Source: Panacagrimonas sp046594215
GTDB taxonomy: Bacteria; Pseudomonadota; Gammaproteobacteria; Nevskiales; Nevskiaceae
Direction of reading: 5' to 3'
NCBI GenBank assembly: GCA_046594215.1
Contig: JBKJPX010000044.1
Span: forward strand, 16,786-80,785
Length of the DNA: 64,000 bases
Position numbers and translations under genes: made by a program. The notes beneath the pieces are model-generated. The model was not told the DNA's origin, searched no databases, and saw nothing but the letters and a program-made list of their open reading frames with translations. Of this stretch, positions 1 to 8,815 are shown in pieces (the stretch's first letter is position 1; each line of letters starts with the position of its first letter).

Positions 1-870
1 CGCGCCCGGGAGGCCTCCGAAGCTCAGGTCGGCCGCCGCCGCGAGGACCTTGCCCGCGCGCTGCGCGCCCACTACATGGCGGGAAGCCCGGGCCGCATGC
101 AGCTGCTGTTCCGGCTCGATGACATCTCCGCGCTCGATCGCCTCGACGTCGACTCCGGCGCGGTCGCCCGGGCCCTGCAGAAGCGCCTCGCCGACCTGCA
201 GGCGACCATCGAACAGCTGCGGGTGGCCGAAGTCACGCTCGCGCAGGAACGCCAGACGCTGGCCGCGCGCAGCAAGGATTCGCGCGAGGCGCTGGCGGGG
301 CTCAAGTCCATGCAGGGGCAGCGGCGCGACAAGCTTGGCGAACTGGCCAAGCGCGGCACCGACCGTGCGGCGGAGCTCGCACAGGCGCGCGCAGAGCAGG
401 GCCGGGTGCAGAAGCTGCTTGAGGACCTGCGCCAGGCGCTGAAGGACTCGCCGATGAAGTTCGAGCGCGGTACCCCCTTCAGGTCGCAGAAAGGCCGCCT
501 GCCCTGGCCTCTCAAGGGCCCGCTGCTGGCAAAATTCGGCTCGCTCAAGGGCGGCGGACCGCTGACCTGGAGCGGCTGGTGGATCGGCGCCCCCGGCGGC
601 GCGCCGGTGCGGGCCGTGGCCGATGGCCGCGTGGTGTACGTCGGCCGCATGCAGCGCTATGGGCTTATGGTGATTCTGGACCACCCCGGCCAGTACCTGT
701 CCCTGTACGGCCAGGTCGACGACACCGATGTCGAGGTCGGTGAAGTGGTCACCGCCGGTACCCGCATCGCCACCGCCGGCGCCAGCGGTGGGCACGAAGA
801 AAACGGCGTCTATTTCGAGATCCGCGAGGGAACCAACGCCGTCGATCCGCGTCCCTGGTTGGTCCCCTGA
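1..870 (+). CDS. envC: EnvC-like murein hydrolase activator, 3' part
   Basis: The frame is open from base 1, so the N-terminus lies outside the window; 289 residues are visible. The first half is charged and coiled-coil-like. From about residue 170 comes a LytM/M23 fold. The zinc-binding residues expected of an active M23 peptidase are missing: the H-x-G-x-D site reads SGWWIGAPGG, the HxH site reads LSLYGQ and the final histidine is replaced in VYFEIR. A coiled coil plus a degenerate LytM domain is the hallmark of EnvC, which activates AmiA/AmiB amidases at the division septum instead of cutting peptidoglycan itself. That role is inferred from the family. An inactive NlpD-like factor is less likely because no LysM is visible. 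Confidence 0.85.
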   Translation, partial: RAREASEAQVGRRREDLARALRAHYMAGSPGRMQLLFRLDDISALDRLDVDSGAVARALQKRLADLQATIEQLRVAEVTLAQERQTLAARSKDSREALAGLKSMQGQRRDKLGELAKRGTDRAAELAQARAEQGRVQKLLEDLRQALKDSPMKFERGTPFRSQKGRLPWPLKGPLLAKFGSLKGGGPLTWSGWWIGAPGGAPVRAVADGRVVYVGRMQRYGLMVILDHPGQYLSLYGQVDDTDVEVGEVVTAGTRIATAGASGGHEENGVYFEIREGTNAVDPRPWLVP

Positions 871-918
871 TAAATTGGGCGTCTCGGGCGTTCATAAACA
901 TATAAAGCGGGGTGGAGG

Positions 919-2271
919 ATGAGGGTGCTGCAACTGCTGTGGGTGCTGGCGCTGGCCTGCGTGCCGGCGGTTTCGATAGCCAAGGTGTCCGAGCAGGACG
1001 CCCAGCAGCTGCGCAACCGGCTGACGCCGATGGGAGGTGAACGCGCCGGAAACGAGGACGGAACGGTCCCCGAGTGGCGCGGCGGCCTGACCACCCCGCC
1101 CCCCTGCTACGCCGCCCATGCCCGCTACTGCGATCCGCATGCGGGGGAGCAGCCCTACGTGACGATCACGGCGGGGACGCGGGAGGAATGGCGTGATTAC
1201 CTGTCGGCCGGCCACCTGGCGCTGCTGGAGGCGAATCGCAAGACCTTCCAGATGAATCTCTACCCGTCGCACCGCAGCTTCGCCAATCCGGGCGCGGTGT
1301 ACGACGCGGCCTACCAGAACGCGATCAAGGCAACCCTCGCGCCCACGGGTAACGCGGTGCGGGACGCCAGCGTCGCGGTGCCCTTCCCGATTCCGAAAAA
1401 CGGCAGCGAGATCATCTGGAACCATCGCCTGCGCTGGCGTGGGACGGGCTATACCCGCACGTATACCCAGGGTTCGGTTACGCCATCGGGCGAGGCCAAC
1501 CTGATCTCCTGGCGCGAGGATGCAGACTTTCCATACGCCCGCGGCGAGCCCGACGAGGATGGCTTCGCGCAGCGCTGGCTGTGGGTCGTGCTCCAGCCCG
1601 AGCGCCTGCACGGTTACGTGATGCTGGCGAAGGACTCGCTCAACGGCGAGGAAATGCCGCAGGCGGCGTGGCTGCAGCAGCCGCGCGAGGGCGAGGGCCG
1701 GCGCATCAAGTCGGCGCGCATGTTCGGCTTCGACAACAACGCGATGCTGTCCGACGACCTGCGCTTCGAAGACCAGCTCGACGGCTTCTTCGGCAGCCCC
1801 GGACGCTACACCTGGCGCATCGTGGACCGGCGCCCCATGGTGGTGCCGTACAACAGCTACGCGCTGCACGCCAACCACAAGACCCTGCGCAGCATCCTGC
1901 GCCCCGGCCATCTCGATCCCAGCCAGGTCCGCTACGAACTGCACCGCGTCTGGGTGGTGGAAGCGTCGCTCAAGCCGCAGCAGCTGCACCGGGCCAAGCG
2001 CCGCACGTTCTACTTCGACGAGGACAGCTGGCAGATCCTGATGGTCGACCTGTACGACCGCACTGATGCGCTGTGGCGCTTCCAGGAAATCCACCCGGTG
2101 ATGGCCTACGACCGCGCGACCCTGTTCCCGGCGATGGAAGTCCAGTACGACCTCCCCTCCTCGCGCTACCTGGTGCAGGGCATCGACGAAAACGACGCCG
2201 AGCGAACGGAAACAGGGTTCGAGGAAAAGCTGTTCACGCCGTCCGGGGCACACGATTCCGCGCCCAGGTGA
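919..2271 (+). CDS. DUF1329 domain-containing exported protein
   Basis: A 450-residue protein with an N-terminal signal peptide ending near AVSIA, followed by the typical DUF1329 opening (LTPMGGERAGNEDGTVPEW) over almost its whole length. DUF1329 proteins are LolA/LolB-like envelope proteins often encoded with DUF1302 porins, YCF48-like proteins and RND permeases; here the latter two sit about 26 kb away (28160-31854). Function is unproven. The start is ambiguous: GGAGG at 914-918 touches the ATG with no spacer, while an in-frame GTG at 925 would have a normal spacer. The ATG is kept because it gives the signal peptide its positive charge. Confidence 0.82.
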   Translation: MRVLQLLWVLALACVPAVSIAKVSEQDAQQLRNRLTPMGGERAGNEDGTVPEWRGGLTTPPPCYAAHARYCDPHAGEQPYVTITAGTREEWRDYLSAGHLALLEANRKTFQMNLYPSHRSFANPGAVYDAAYQNAIKATLAPTGNAVRDASVAVPFPIPKNGSEIIWNHRLRWRGTGYTRTYTQGSVTPSGEANLISWREDADFPYARGEPDEDGFAQRWLWVVLQPERLHGYVMLAKDSLNGEEMPQAAWLQQPREGEGRRIKSARMFGFDNNAMLSDDLRFEDQLDGFFGSPGRYTWRIVDRRPMVVPYNSYALHANHKTLRSILRPGHLDPSQVRYELHRVWVVEASLKPQQLHRAKRRTFYFDEDSWQILMVDLYDRTDALWRFQEIHPVMAYDRATLFPAMEVQYDLPSSRYLVQGIDENDAERTETGFEEKLFTPSGAHDSAPR

Positions 2272-2316
2272 CGCGCGTATGATGGATCGCCCTGACGCGA
2301 CGATTGCGGAACCCCC

Positions 2317-2814
2317 ATGAGATTGTCCTCCTGGCTTGCGCCAATGCTGTTCCTGCCCGCGTTGGCGTTCGCGGATTCCTCGGTCTACCGCTGGACCGAT
2401 GCTGCGGGGCAGGTGAACTTCAGCCAGACGCCTCCTCCGATCGGCATCAAGTACGACCTGATCCAGGGCGGAAAGGTGGCGTCGACCACGCCGTCCGCTG
2501 CCGGCGGGGCGTCGTCGCGAGGACGTTCGGCCGACGAAACGCACGCGCGGGAGCAGGAGTTCATCAAGAACGCCGAGGCCGAACGCAAGGCGAAGAACGA
2601 AGCCAAGGAAAAGGAAAAGGCCGCGAAAGCCGAGTCGCTGGTGAAGTGCGCAGCGGCCCGGGAGCGCGCCACCTTCCTGGAGGAGCACACCGCGCGGGGC
2701 CTCATCACCAAGGCTGACGACGGCAACTACGCCCGCGTGGACGAGGCCGAATTCCGCAAGCAGCTCGATAGCGCGAAGAAGGACGTCGCGACCAACTGTC
2801 ACTCAGCCAGCTGA
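2317..2814 (+). CDS. DUF4124 domain-containing exported protein
   Basis: 165 residues. A signal peptide ends at about ALAFA, and the mature protein begins with SVYRWTDAAGQVNFSQTPP, the DUF4124 signature (Y-x-W-x-D-x-x-G). The rest is a long Lys/Glu/Ala-rich helical stretch (roughly residues 70-115) and a short tail with two cysteines. DUF4124 proteins are small periplasmic proteins of unknown function, common in gammaproteobacteria. It follows the DUF1329 gene by 45 bases and precedes the epimerase-like gene by 10 bases, so it may be co-transcribed with both. Confidence 0.8.
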   Translation: MRLSSWLAPMLFLPALAFADSSVYRWTDAAGQVNFSQTPPPIGIKYDLIQGGKVASTTPSAAGGASSRGRSADETHAREQEFIKNAEAERKAKNEAKEKEKAAKAESLVKCAAARERATFLEEHTARGLITKADDGNYARVDEAEFRKQLDSAKKDVATNCHSAS

Positions 2815-2824
2815 CCTCGAGCAC

Positions 2825-3697
2825 GTGGAAGTACCGGCTGCCGACAGGATCCTGATCGTCGGCTGCGGCGACATTGGACGCCGCGTCGCGGGCCGGCTGC
2901 AGGCCTCGGGAAGTCCGGTCGTCGGCATCGTTCGCTCCGTAGCTTCGGCGGCAGAACTCGCGACGATGGGGCTTCCGGCCCAGGTCCTCGATCTGGATCG
3001 TGACGCGGACGGACTGCCCGCTGCCGAACAGGTGTTCTGGTTCGCGCCACCGCCACCCACGGGAGACAGCGACCCGCGACTGCGCCGCGGCTTGGAAGCA
3101 ATGCGCAGGGGCGTGCCGCGGCGCCTGGTCTATCTCTCCACCTCCGGTGTCTACGGCGATTGCGCAGGGCGCTGGATTGACGAGGACGAACCGCTCGATC
3201 CGCGCAGCGATCGCGGCCGTCGGCGCCTCGATGCCGAGAAGGCGCTCGCCGCATTCGCGCAGCAGACCGGTTGCGAAGCCGTGACCCTGCGCGTACCCGG
3301 CATCTACGGACCCGGTCGCCTGCCGATCGAGCGCCTGCGCCGCGGGCTGCCCTTGGTACGGGAATCGGAGTGTCCCTGGACCAACCGCATCCACGCCGAC
3401 GACCTGGCCGAGGCGGCGATCGCAGCGATGACACGGGGACGGCCGGGCGCGGCCTACAACGTCGCGGACGGTCATCCCACGACGATGACCGACTATTTCG
3501 CGCGCTGTGCGCGCCTGCTCGGAATGCCGGAACCGCGACGCATCCCGCTCGCCGAGGCCCGCGCCCAGCTCACCCCGGCGCTGCTCTCCTTTCTCGAAGA
3601 ATCCAAGCGGCTGCTCAACACGCGCATGCGACAGGACCTGCGGGTCGAACTGCGGTACCCGGACCTTGCGTCGGGATTGAGGTCCTGTCTGGATTGA
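2825..3697 (+). CDS. SDR-family NAD(P)-dependent epimerase-like protein (YeeZ type)
   Basis: 290 residues from a GTG start. The Rossmann motif ILIVGCGDIGRRVAG is at the N-terminus. The segment YLSTSGVYGDCAGRWIDED carries the serine and tyrosine region typical of extended SDR/epimerase proteins, and PGIYGPGRLPIERL is the usual conserved patch. This fits the YeeZ/NAD-dependent epimerase group, whose substrates are mostly unknown. The YxxxK catalytic lysine is not obvious, which is common in this atypical group, so activity is uncertain. No substrate is assigned. Confidence 0.8.
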   Translation: MEVPAADRILIVGCGDIGRRVAGRLQASGSPVVGIVRSVASAAELATMGLPAQVLDLDRDADGLPAAEQVFWFAPPPPTGDSDPRLRRGLEAMRRGVPRRLVYLSTSGVYGDCAGRWIDEDEPLDPRSDRGRRRLDAEKALAAFAQQTGCEAVTLRVPGIYGPGRLPIERLRRGLPLVRESECPWTNRIHADDLAEAAIAAMTRGRPGAAYNVADGHPTTMTDYFARCARLLGMPEPRRIPLAEARAQLTPALLSFLEESKRLLNTRMRQDLRVELRYPDLASGLRSCLD

Positions 3698-3942
3698 AGC
3701 GACACCGCATCGCGCAAGGCAGCTCATCGCGCCCGGACGGCGCCCGACGAGCTGGGGACTTCGGGAAGTTTTTCTCGGCGCATCAAAACTCTTCGGCAGA
3801 TGGGGGGACCCCCCGGCTTCTTCGGGACTACGGATTCATGCCTCGACTCCACCGCGAAGGTGAATCGTCACGACGCCATCCGCCGATGGCTAGAATCGCG
3901 GGGGCGGTCACCGGGGCCGCGTTATCGGCAGGGAGATTCAAC

Positions 3943-4341
3943 ATGAGCGTGGTTCAGGAGTTCAAGCAGTTCGCGATGCGGGGCAACGTTGTCGACCTGG
4001 CGGTGGGTGTCGTCATCGGCACCGCCTTCGGCAAGATCGTCTCGTCGGCGGTCGGCGACATCGTCATGCCGCTGCTGGGCCTGATCGTGGGCAGCGTGAA
4101 TTTCTCCGACATGGCGGTCACGCTCAAGGCGGCGGAAGGCGACCATCCGGCCAATCTGCTGGCCTATGGAAAGCTGCTGCAGGCGACGTTCGATTTCGTG
4201 ATCGTGGCGTTCGCGATCTTCATGGTGGTCAAGGGCATCAACAGCATGAAGAAGGCCGAAGTGCCGCCCCCGCCGCCGCCGCCCGGCCCCACCAACGAAG
4301 AGAAGCTCCTGACGGAAATCCGCGATCTTCTCAAGAAGTAA
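3943..4341 (+). CDS. mscL: Large-conductance mechanosensitive channel MscL
   Basis: 132 residues. The N-terminus (QEFKQFAMRGNVVDLAVGVV) holds the amphipathic S1 helix and the start of the pore-lining TM1. A periplasmic loop follows, then TM2 (FDFVIVAFAIFMVVKGIN) and a cytoplasmic C-terminal helix after a seven-proline run. Length and layout are normal for MscL, the inner-membrane homopentamer that opens under membrane tension to save cells from hypo-osmotic shock. The ATG at 3943 is preceded by GGGAG. The same frame is open far upstream, but only this start gives a native MscL N-terminus. Probably a single-gene unit. Confidence 0.96.
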   Translation: MSVVQEFKQFAMRGNVVDLAVGVVIGTAFGKIVSSAVGDIVMPLLGLIVGSVNFSDMAVTLKAAEGDHPANLLAYGKLLQATFDFVIVAFAIFMVVKGINSMKKAEVPPPPPPPGPTNEEKLLTEIRDLLKK

Positions 4342-4354
4342 TCGCGCGACACCC

Positions 4355-4376
4355 AAGGCCTGCGCAAGGGGGCCTT
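4355..4376 (+). terminator. Possible weak terminator after mscL
   Basis: A 6-bp inverted repeat (AAGGCC at 4355-4360 and GGCCTT at 4371-4376) lies 14 bases after the mscL stop. There is no proper T-run, so it may be a weak or processing hairpin. Confidence 0.3.
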
Positions 4377-4422
4377 CTCACTTGGGCAGCCCGACGCCCC
4401 CACGCCTCAAAGGACAGAGACC

Positions 4423-5727
4423 TTGAGCGGATTCGAGACCCGGGACGAGGAAGCCGACCGGCGCATGGCCGCGTCGAACCTGGCGGCGTACCTTCCCCGC
4501 GTCCTGCTCTACCCGCTGCGCGGTCACGCGGCGCCCGTGATCCTGGTGGTCACGCTGCTGCTCGGCCTGGGCAGCGCCTCGATCGTCGCCTTGGTGCCAC
4601 TGGTGGTCGGGACCCTGTGGGCCGCGCACTACGCGATGCGGGTCCTCGAGGACACCAGCTACGGGCACGCTCTGCCGCCCCGACTGACCGGGGATGCGCT
4701 GACCTTCTCCGACGGCATGACCTGGTCGACCCTGGTCGCTCCCGGTGCGCTGCTGTTGTTGTACCTGCGCCAGCCGGGGCCCGCGGTCTGGCTGATCGCG
4801 GCGCTGCTGCCGGCACACTGGATCGCGCTGGGCACCACACGCAGCCTCATCGCGGCCTGTCACCCGCTGCGGCTGCTGCACATCATCGCGGTCGTCGGCG
4901 TGGCCTACCTGTTCGTCTGCGTGCTGCTGCTCGGCGCCGCAGCGCTGGCGGTCTGGATGTCCACGCGCGTGTCGAGCTTCCTGCTGATCGCCGGGTGGCT
5001 CTACCTCCTGATCATGGCCTGCCACCTGCTGGGCTTCGTCGCCTACCAGCGCCACGAACGCCTGGGAATGGGTGTCCACGTGATCCGTCCCACGATCGAG
5101 CGCGAACGCGAGGCCGAGCAGGCGCGACGGCTGAAGACCCTGGTCGAGAAGGTCGCGGCGCTGCACGCCGCGCACGATGATGAGGCCGCCGCGCGGCTGA
5201 TGCGTGGGACCCCTGCGGGGCCCGCCGATGCGCGTCGCTTCCACGAAGATCTGTACGAACGGCTAAAGGCTCTGCCTGCGCGGGGCCTGGCGCTGACGCA
5301 GGCGGCGCGCATGATCGTCTTCCTGCTCGACGGGCAGCGGGTCGATCGCGCTCTGGATATCTTCGAGAACGCGCTGGACTTGGACGCGCGTTTCCAGACC
5401 GAGTCGCCGCTGCACCTGGGGCCGCTGGCCGAACGGGCGCTTGAATCGCGCCAGTCAGCGCTGCTCGGGCGCATCCTGGACTCAGGCCAGGCCCGCTTCG
5501 CGGGCGATCCGGCGCTCGGGCGGCTCGACATCCTGCGCATCCGCAAGCTGATGGACCTGGATCACGACGAGGCCGGTGCACGCGCGGCGATCGCCGCGCT
5601 GGGCGACTTCGAAGGCCATCCGCACGCAGTCGAACTGGACGCCTACGCGAGGGTTCTGCGGACCGCAGGCCCGGCGGCCCCGGCCGCGCAGGCCGACGGC
5701 CCCGACGATCCGACGACATCCGGCTAG
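4423..5727 (+). CDS. Uncharacterised membrane protein with C-terminal helical domain
   Basis: 434 residues from a TTG start, chosen because AAAGGA lies just upstream; an in-frame ATG at 4465 is the alternative. The first 215 residues contain about six hydrophobic segments (for example VILVVTLLLGLG, LYLLIMACHLLGFVAY) and resemble the DUF4013-like integral membrane proteins seen in xanthomonads. That link is from memory and unverified. Residues about 225-420 are soluble, rich in Arg/Ala/Glu/Leu and helical, resembling a TPR-like scaffold (repeated A/L pairs such as RALDIFENALDLD). It stands alone between mscL and pntAA. Function unknown. Confidence 0.7.
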   Translation: MSGFETRDEEADRRMAASNLAAYLPRVLLYPLRGHAAPVILVVTLLLGLGSASIVALVPLVVGTLWAAHYAMRVLEDTSYGHALPPRLTGDALTFSDGMTWSTLVAPGALLLLYLRQPGPAVWLIAALLPAHWIALGTTRSLIAACHPLRLLHIIAVVGVAYLFVCVLLLGAAALAVWMSTRVSSFLLIAGWLYLLIMACHLLGFVAYQRHERLGMGVHVIRPTIEREREAEQARRLKTLVEKVAALHAAHDDEAAARLMRGTPAGPADARRFHEDLYERLKALPARGLALTQAARMIVFLLDGQRVDRALDIFENALDLDARFQTESPLHLGPLAERALESRQSALLGRILDSGQARFAGDPALGRLDILRIRKLMDLDHDEAGARAAIAALGDFEGHPHAVELDAYARVLRTAGPAAPAAQADGPDDPTTSG

Positions 5728-5827
5728 GCGTTTCGACCGCTCGCATCCGTTAAACTTGCGCCCCTTCGCCGCGTGGTCTGTACGGGGCGAGCACCATTCG
5801 AATCACCACCCGGGAAGGGAGTGCCGC

Positions 5828-6952
5828 ATGCCGGTCAAGATCGCCGTGCTCAAGGAAACCGCGCCGCGCGAAAAGCGCGTGGCTCTGGTGCCCGCCGTAG
5901 CCGACAAGCTGGTCAAGCTCGGCGCGGAGCTGTACCTGCAGTCCGGCGCGGGCCTTGCCGTGAAACTGGCCGACTCGGCTTACAAGAACGTCACGTTCGC
6001 CGCCAACCCGCTGGGCCTGGTGTCGGACGCCGACATCGTGCTCGCGGTGCAGCCGCCGCCGATGGACGTGATCGACGCGATGAAGGAAGGCTCGATCCTG
6101 ATTTCCTTCATCTACGCCCACAAGGAAGCCGCGCTCACCGCCAAGCTGCGCGATCGCAAGATCACCTGCTTCGCGATGGAGCTGGTGCCGCGCATCACGC
6201 GTGCCCAGGCGATGGACGCGCTGTCTTCGCAGGCGGCGCTGGCGGGCTACTACGGCGCCCTCGTCGGCGCGACCAGCATCGCGCGCATGATGCCGATGAC
6301 CACGTTCGCGACCGGCTCGATCCGTCCGGGCACGGTGCTCGTGATGGGCGTGGGCGTGGCGGGCCTGTCGGCCATCGCGACCGCGCGCCGCATCGGCGCC
6401 AAGGTCGAAGGCTACGACGTGCGCCCCGAAGTGAAGGAGCAGGTCGAATCGCTGGGCGCGAAGTTCATTGATACCGGCGTCGACGCGCGCGGCACAGGCG
6501 GTTATGCGCGCGAACTGACCGCCGAGGAGAAGGAAAAAATCGCCGCCGTCGTCACCAAGCACATCCAGGCCGCCGACATCATCATCACCACGGCGGCGAT
6601 CCCCGGCCGCCCGAGCCCCAAGCTGATCAGCAAGGCGCAGGTCGACGGCATGAAGGCCGGTGCGGTGATCATCGACCTGGCGGCCGAAGGCGGTGGCAAC
6701 ACCGAGTACACGCAACCCGGCGAGACCACGCAGGTCGGCCAGGTGACCATCGTGGCGCCGCTGAACGTGCCCTCGCTGCTGGGCGAGCACGCCAGCGAGC
6801 TGTATTCGAAGAACCAGTACAACCTGATCGAGCTGTTCGTGAAGGACAAGGCGATCAACATCGATTGGACCGACGAGGTGCTCGCCAAGACCTGCCTGAC
6901 GCATGGCGGCGAGATCAAGAACGAGATGGCCAAGAAGGCCGTCGAAGGCTAA
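5828..6952 (+). CDS. pntAA: NAD(P) transhydrogenase subunit alpha part 1 (dI, NAD-binding)
   Basis: 374 residues. Opens MPVKIAVLKETAPREKRVAL, the alanine-dehydrogenase/PntA N-terminal motif. The Rossmann segment VLVMGVGVAGLSAIATARR lies near residue 180, and the mobile-loop region around MKAGAVIIDLAAEGGGN is present. It is the NAD(H)-binding domain I of proton-translocating transhydrogenase, which moves hydride from NADH to NADP using the proton gradient. The chain ends before the membrane part, so this is the split form; pntAB follows 18 bases later. A strong GGAAGGGAG lies just before the ATG. Confidence 0.96.
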   Translation: MPVKIAVLKETAPREKRVALVPAVADKLVKLGAELYLQSGAGLAVKLADSAYKNVTFAANPLGLVSDADIVLAVQPPPMDVIDAMKEGSILISFIYAHKEAALTAKLRDRKITCFAMELVPRITRAQAMDALSSQAALAGYYGALVGATSIARMMPMTTFATGSIRPGTVLVMGVGVAGLSAIATARRIGAKVEGYDVRPEVKEQVESLGAKFIDTGVDARGTGGYARELTAEEKEKIAAVVTKHIQAADIIITTAAIPGRPSPKLISKAQVDGMKAGAVIIDLAAEGGGNTEYTQPGETTQVGQVTIVAPLNVPSLLGEHASELYSKNQYNLIELFVKDKAINIDWTDEVLAKTCLTHGGEIKNEMAKKAVEG

Positions 6953-6970
6953 GGGAAGGGAATCGACGAT

Positions 6971-7279
6971 ATGGAAGCGCACACCGTCCTGACGGGCTTC
7001 GTGGCCCTGTACATCTTCATGCTCGCGGCCTTCACCGGCTACGAGATCATCGGCCGCGTGCCGTCGATCCTGCACACGCCGCTGATGTCGGGCAGCAACT
7101 TCGTGCACGGCATCGTCGTCGTTGGTGCGATCTACGCCACGCTCAACGCGACCTCGATGCTCGAGCAGGCGATCGGCTTCTTCGGCGTGCTGCTCGGCGC
7201 CGGGAACGCGGCGGGCGGTTACGTGGTGACCGAACGCATGCTCGAGATGTTCAAGCCGTCGGACAAGAAGAAGGCCTGA
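6971..7279 (+). CDS. pntAB: NAD(P) transhydrogenase subunit alpha part 2 (membrane)
   Basis: 102 residues with three hydrophobic helices, starting MEAHTVLTGFVALYIFMLAAF and containing the conserved EIIGRVPSILHTPLMSGSN segment. This is the membrane domain that in E. coli is fused to PntA; here it is a separate gene between pntAA and pntB (2-base gap to pntB). It helps form the proton channel of the complex in the inner membrane. The helix order and the LHTPLMSGSN motif make the call secure. Confidence 0.95.
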   Translation: MEAHTVLTGFVALYIFMLAAFTGYEIIGRVPSILHTPLMSGSNFVHGIVVVGAIYATLNATSMLEQAIGFFGVLLGAGNAAGGYVVTERMLEMFKPSDKKKA

Positions 7280-7281
7280 AC

Positions 7282-8721
7282 ATGAACGCACAATTCATCA
7301 TCGACGCGAGCTTCATCGCAGCGGCGTTTCTCTTCATCTATGGGCTCAAGCGCATGTCCTCGCCGGTGACGGCGCGCTCGGGCATCGTGGTCGCCGGCTG
7401 GGGCATGCTGGTCGCGATCCTCGCGAGCTTCCTCTACACGTTCGGCGTGTCCGAGGCGGCCAAGCCTCACCTGGTGGTCAACGCGCTCATCGCGGCGGTC
7501 GCGCTGGGAATCGGCGTGTCCTGGGCGTGGTGGAGCGGCAAGAAGGTTGCGATGACCGCGATGCCGCAGATGGTCGCGCTCTACAACGGTATGGGCGGCG
7601 GTTCGGCCGCTGCCATCGCGGCGATGGTGCTGCTGCGTCCTACCGTCGAAGGCGGGCCCGGCGGCGGTGACCTGCTGCACTACGGCATCACGGTACTCGG
7701 CGGCCTGATCGGGGCGATCTCGCTGTCCGGTTCGCTGATTGCCTGGGCCAAGCTCGACGAGCGCATCAAAGGCACATGGCGCTATACGGGCCTGCAAGCC
7801 GTGAACGGCGCGGTGATGCTGCTGACGCTCGGCATCGGTGGCTGGGTCGTGTTCGCCGCGGGCGGACATGCGCCGCCGATGATCGTCGTCTGCTTCTTCA
7901 TGGCGGCGCTGGTGTTTGGCGTGTTCATGACCATGCCCATTGGCGGTGCCGACATGCCGGTCGTGATCTCGCTGTACAACGCCTTCACGGGCCTGGCAGT
8001 CGGCATGGAAGGCTACGTGCTGCAGAACCCTGCGCTGATGATCGCGGGCATGGTGGTCGGCTCGGCCGGCACCCTGCTCACGCTGCTGATGGCCAAGGCC
8101 ATGAACCGCAGCGTGGCGAACGTGATCTTCTCCAACTTCGGCGCCACCGGGGGTGAGGAACAGGGCGAGATGAAGGGCGCGATGAAGCCGGTCGACGCCG
8201 GCGACGCGGGCATCCAGATGCGCTACGCGTCCAAGGTCATCATCGCCCCCGGTTACGGCCTAGCGGTTGCGCAGGCGCAGCACAAGCTGTACGAGTTCGT
8301 GAAGCTGCTGCAGGCGGCTGACGTGGACGTGAAATTCGCGATCCACCCGGTGGCGGGCCGCATGCCCGGCCACATGAACGTGCTGCTCGCCGAGGCCGGC
8401 GTGCCGTACGACATCATCTATGACATGGAAGACATCAACGCCGAGTTCAAGGAAGCCGACGTCGCCATCGTGGTCGGCGCCAACGACACCGTGAACCCCG
8501 CCGCGCGCACCAACAAGTCCTCACCGATCTACGGCATGCCCATCCTCAACGTCGACATGGCCAAGCAGGTGTTCGTGGTCAAGCGGGGCCAGGGCAAGGG
8601 CTACTCGGGCGTGGAGAACGAACTGTTCTTCAAGGACAACACGAACATGGTCTACGGCGACGCACAGAAGGTCATGGTCGCGATGATCCAGGCCGTGAAG
8701 TCGCTGGAAGGCGGACACTAG
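7282..8721 (+). CDS. pntB: NAD(P) transhydrogenase subunit beta
   Basis: 479 residues. The N-terminal ~275 residues are multi-spanning (proton channel, dII). The C-terminal third is the NADP-binding domain dIII, with VIIAPGYGLAVAQAQH, AIHPVAGRMPGHMNVLLAEA and VVGANDTVNPAAR, all PntB signatures. It completes the PntAA-PntAB-PntB enzyme and supplies NADPH. The ATG follows the pntAB stop by two bases. A good intrinsic terminator ends the operon at 8739-8769. Confidence 0.96.
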   Translation: MNAQFIIDASFIAAAFLFIYGLKRMSSPVTARSGIVVAGWGMLVAILASFLYTFGVSEAAKPHLVVNALIAAVALGIGVSWAWWSGKKVAMTAMPQMVALYNGMGGGSAAAIAAMVLLRPTVEGGPGGGDLLHYGITVLGGLIGAISLSGSLIAWAKLDERIKGTWRYTGLQAVNGAVMLLTLGIGGWVVFAAGGHAPPMIVVCFFMAALVFGVFMTMPIGGADMPVVISLYNAFTGLAVGMEGYVLQNPALMIAGMVVGSAGTLLTLLMAKAMNRSVANVIFSNFGATGGEEQGEMKGAMKPVDAGDAGIQMRYASKVIIAPGYGLAVAQAQHKLYEFVKLLQAADVDVKFAIHPVAGRMPGHMNVLLAEAGVPYDIIYDMEDINAEFKEADVAIVVGANDTVNPAARTNKSSPIYGMPILNVDMAKQVFVVKRGQGKGYSGVENELFFKDNTNMVYGDAQKVMVAMIQAVKSLEGGH

Positions 8722-8738
8722 CCAGATCGCCGTTGACC

Positions 8739-8769
8739 CCGGCGCAACATTCCGACCGCGCCGGTTTTT
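8739..8769 (+). terminator. Intrinsic terminator of the pnt operon
   Basis: A perfect 7-bp stem (CCGGCGC at 8739-8745 with GCGCCGG at 8758-8764) is followed directly by TTTTT at 8765-8769, 17 bases after the pntB stop. Confidence 0.85.
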
Positions 8770-8815
8770 GCATACGCTGACTCGTGAAACCACGAAAGAG
8801 GCGGAGCCCTAATCC

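Noticed and set aside
892..2802. 636-residue minus-strand open frame
   Set aside because: Antisense of DUF1329 and DUF4124 genes, which have signal peptides and family signatures.
5731..5756. Sigma70 promoter for pntAA (TTTCGA with TAAACT)
   Set aside because: Spacer is only 14 bases, too short for a credible promoter call.
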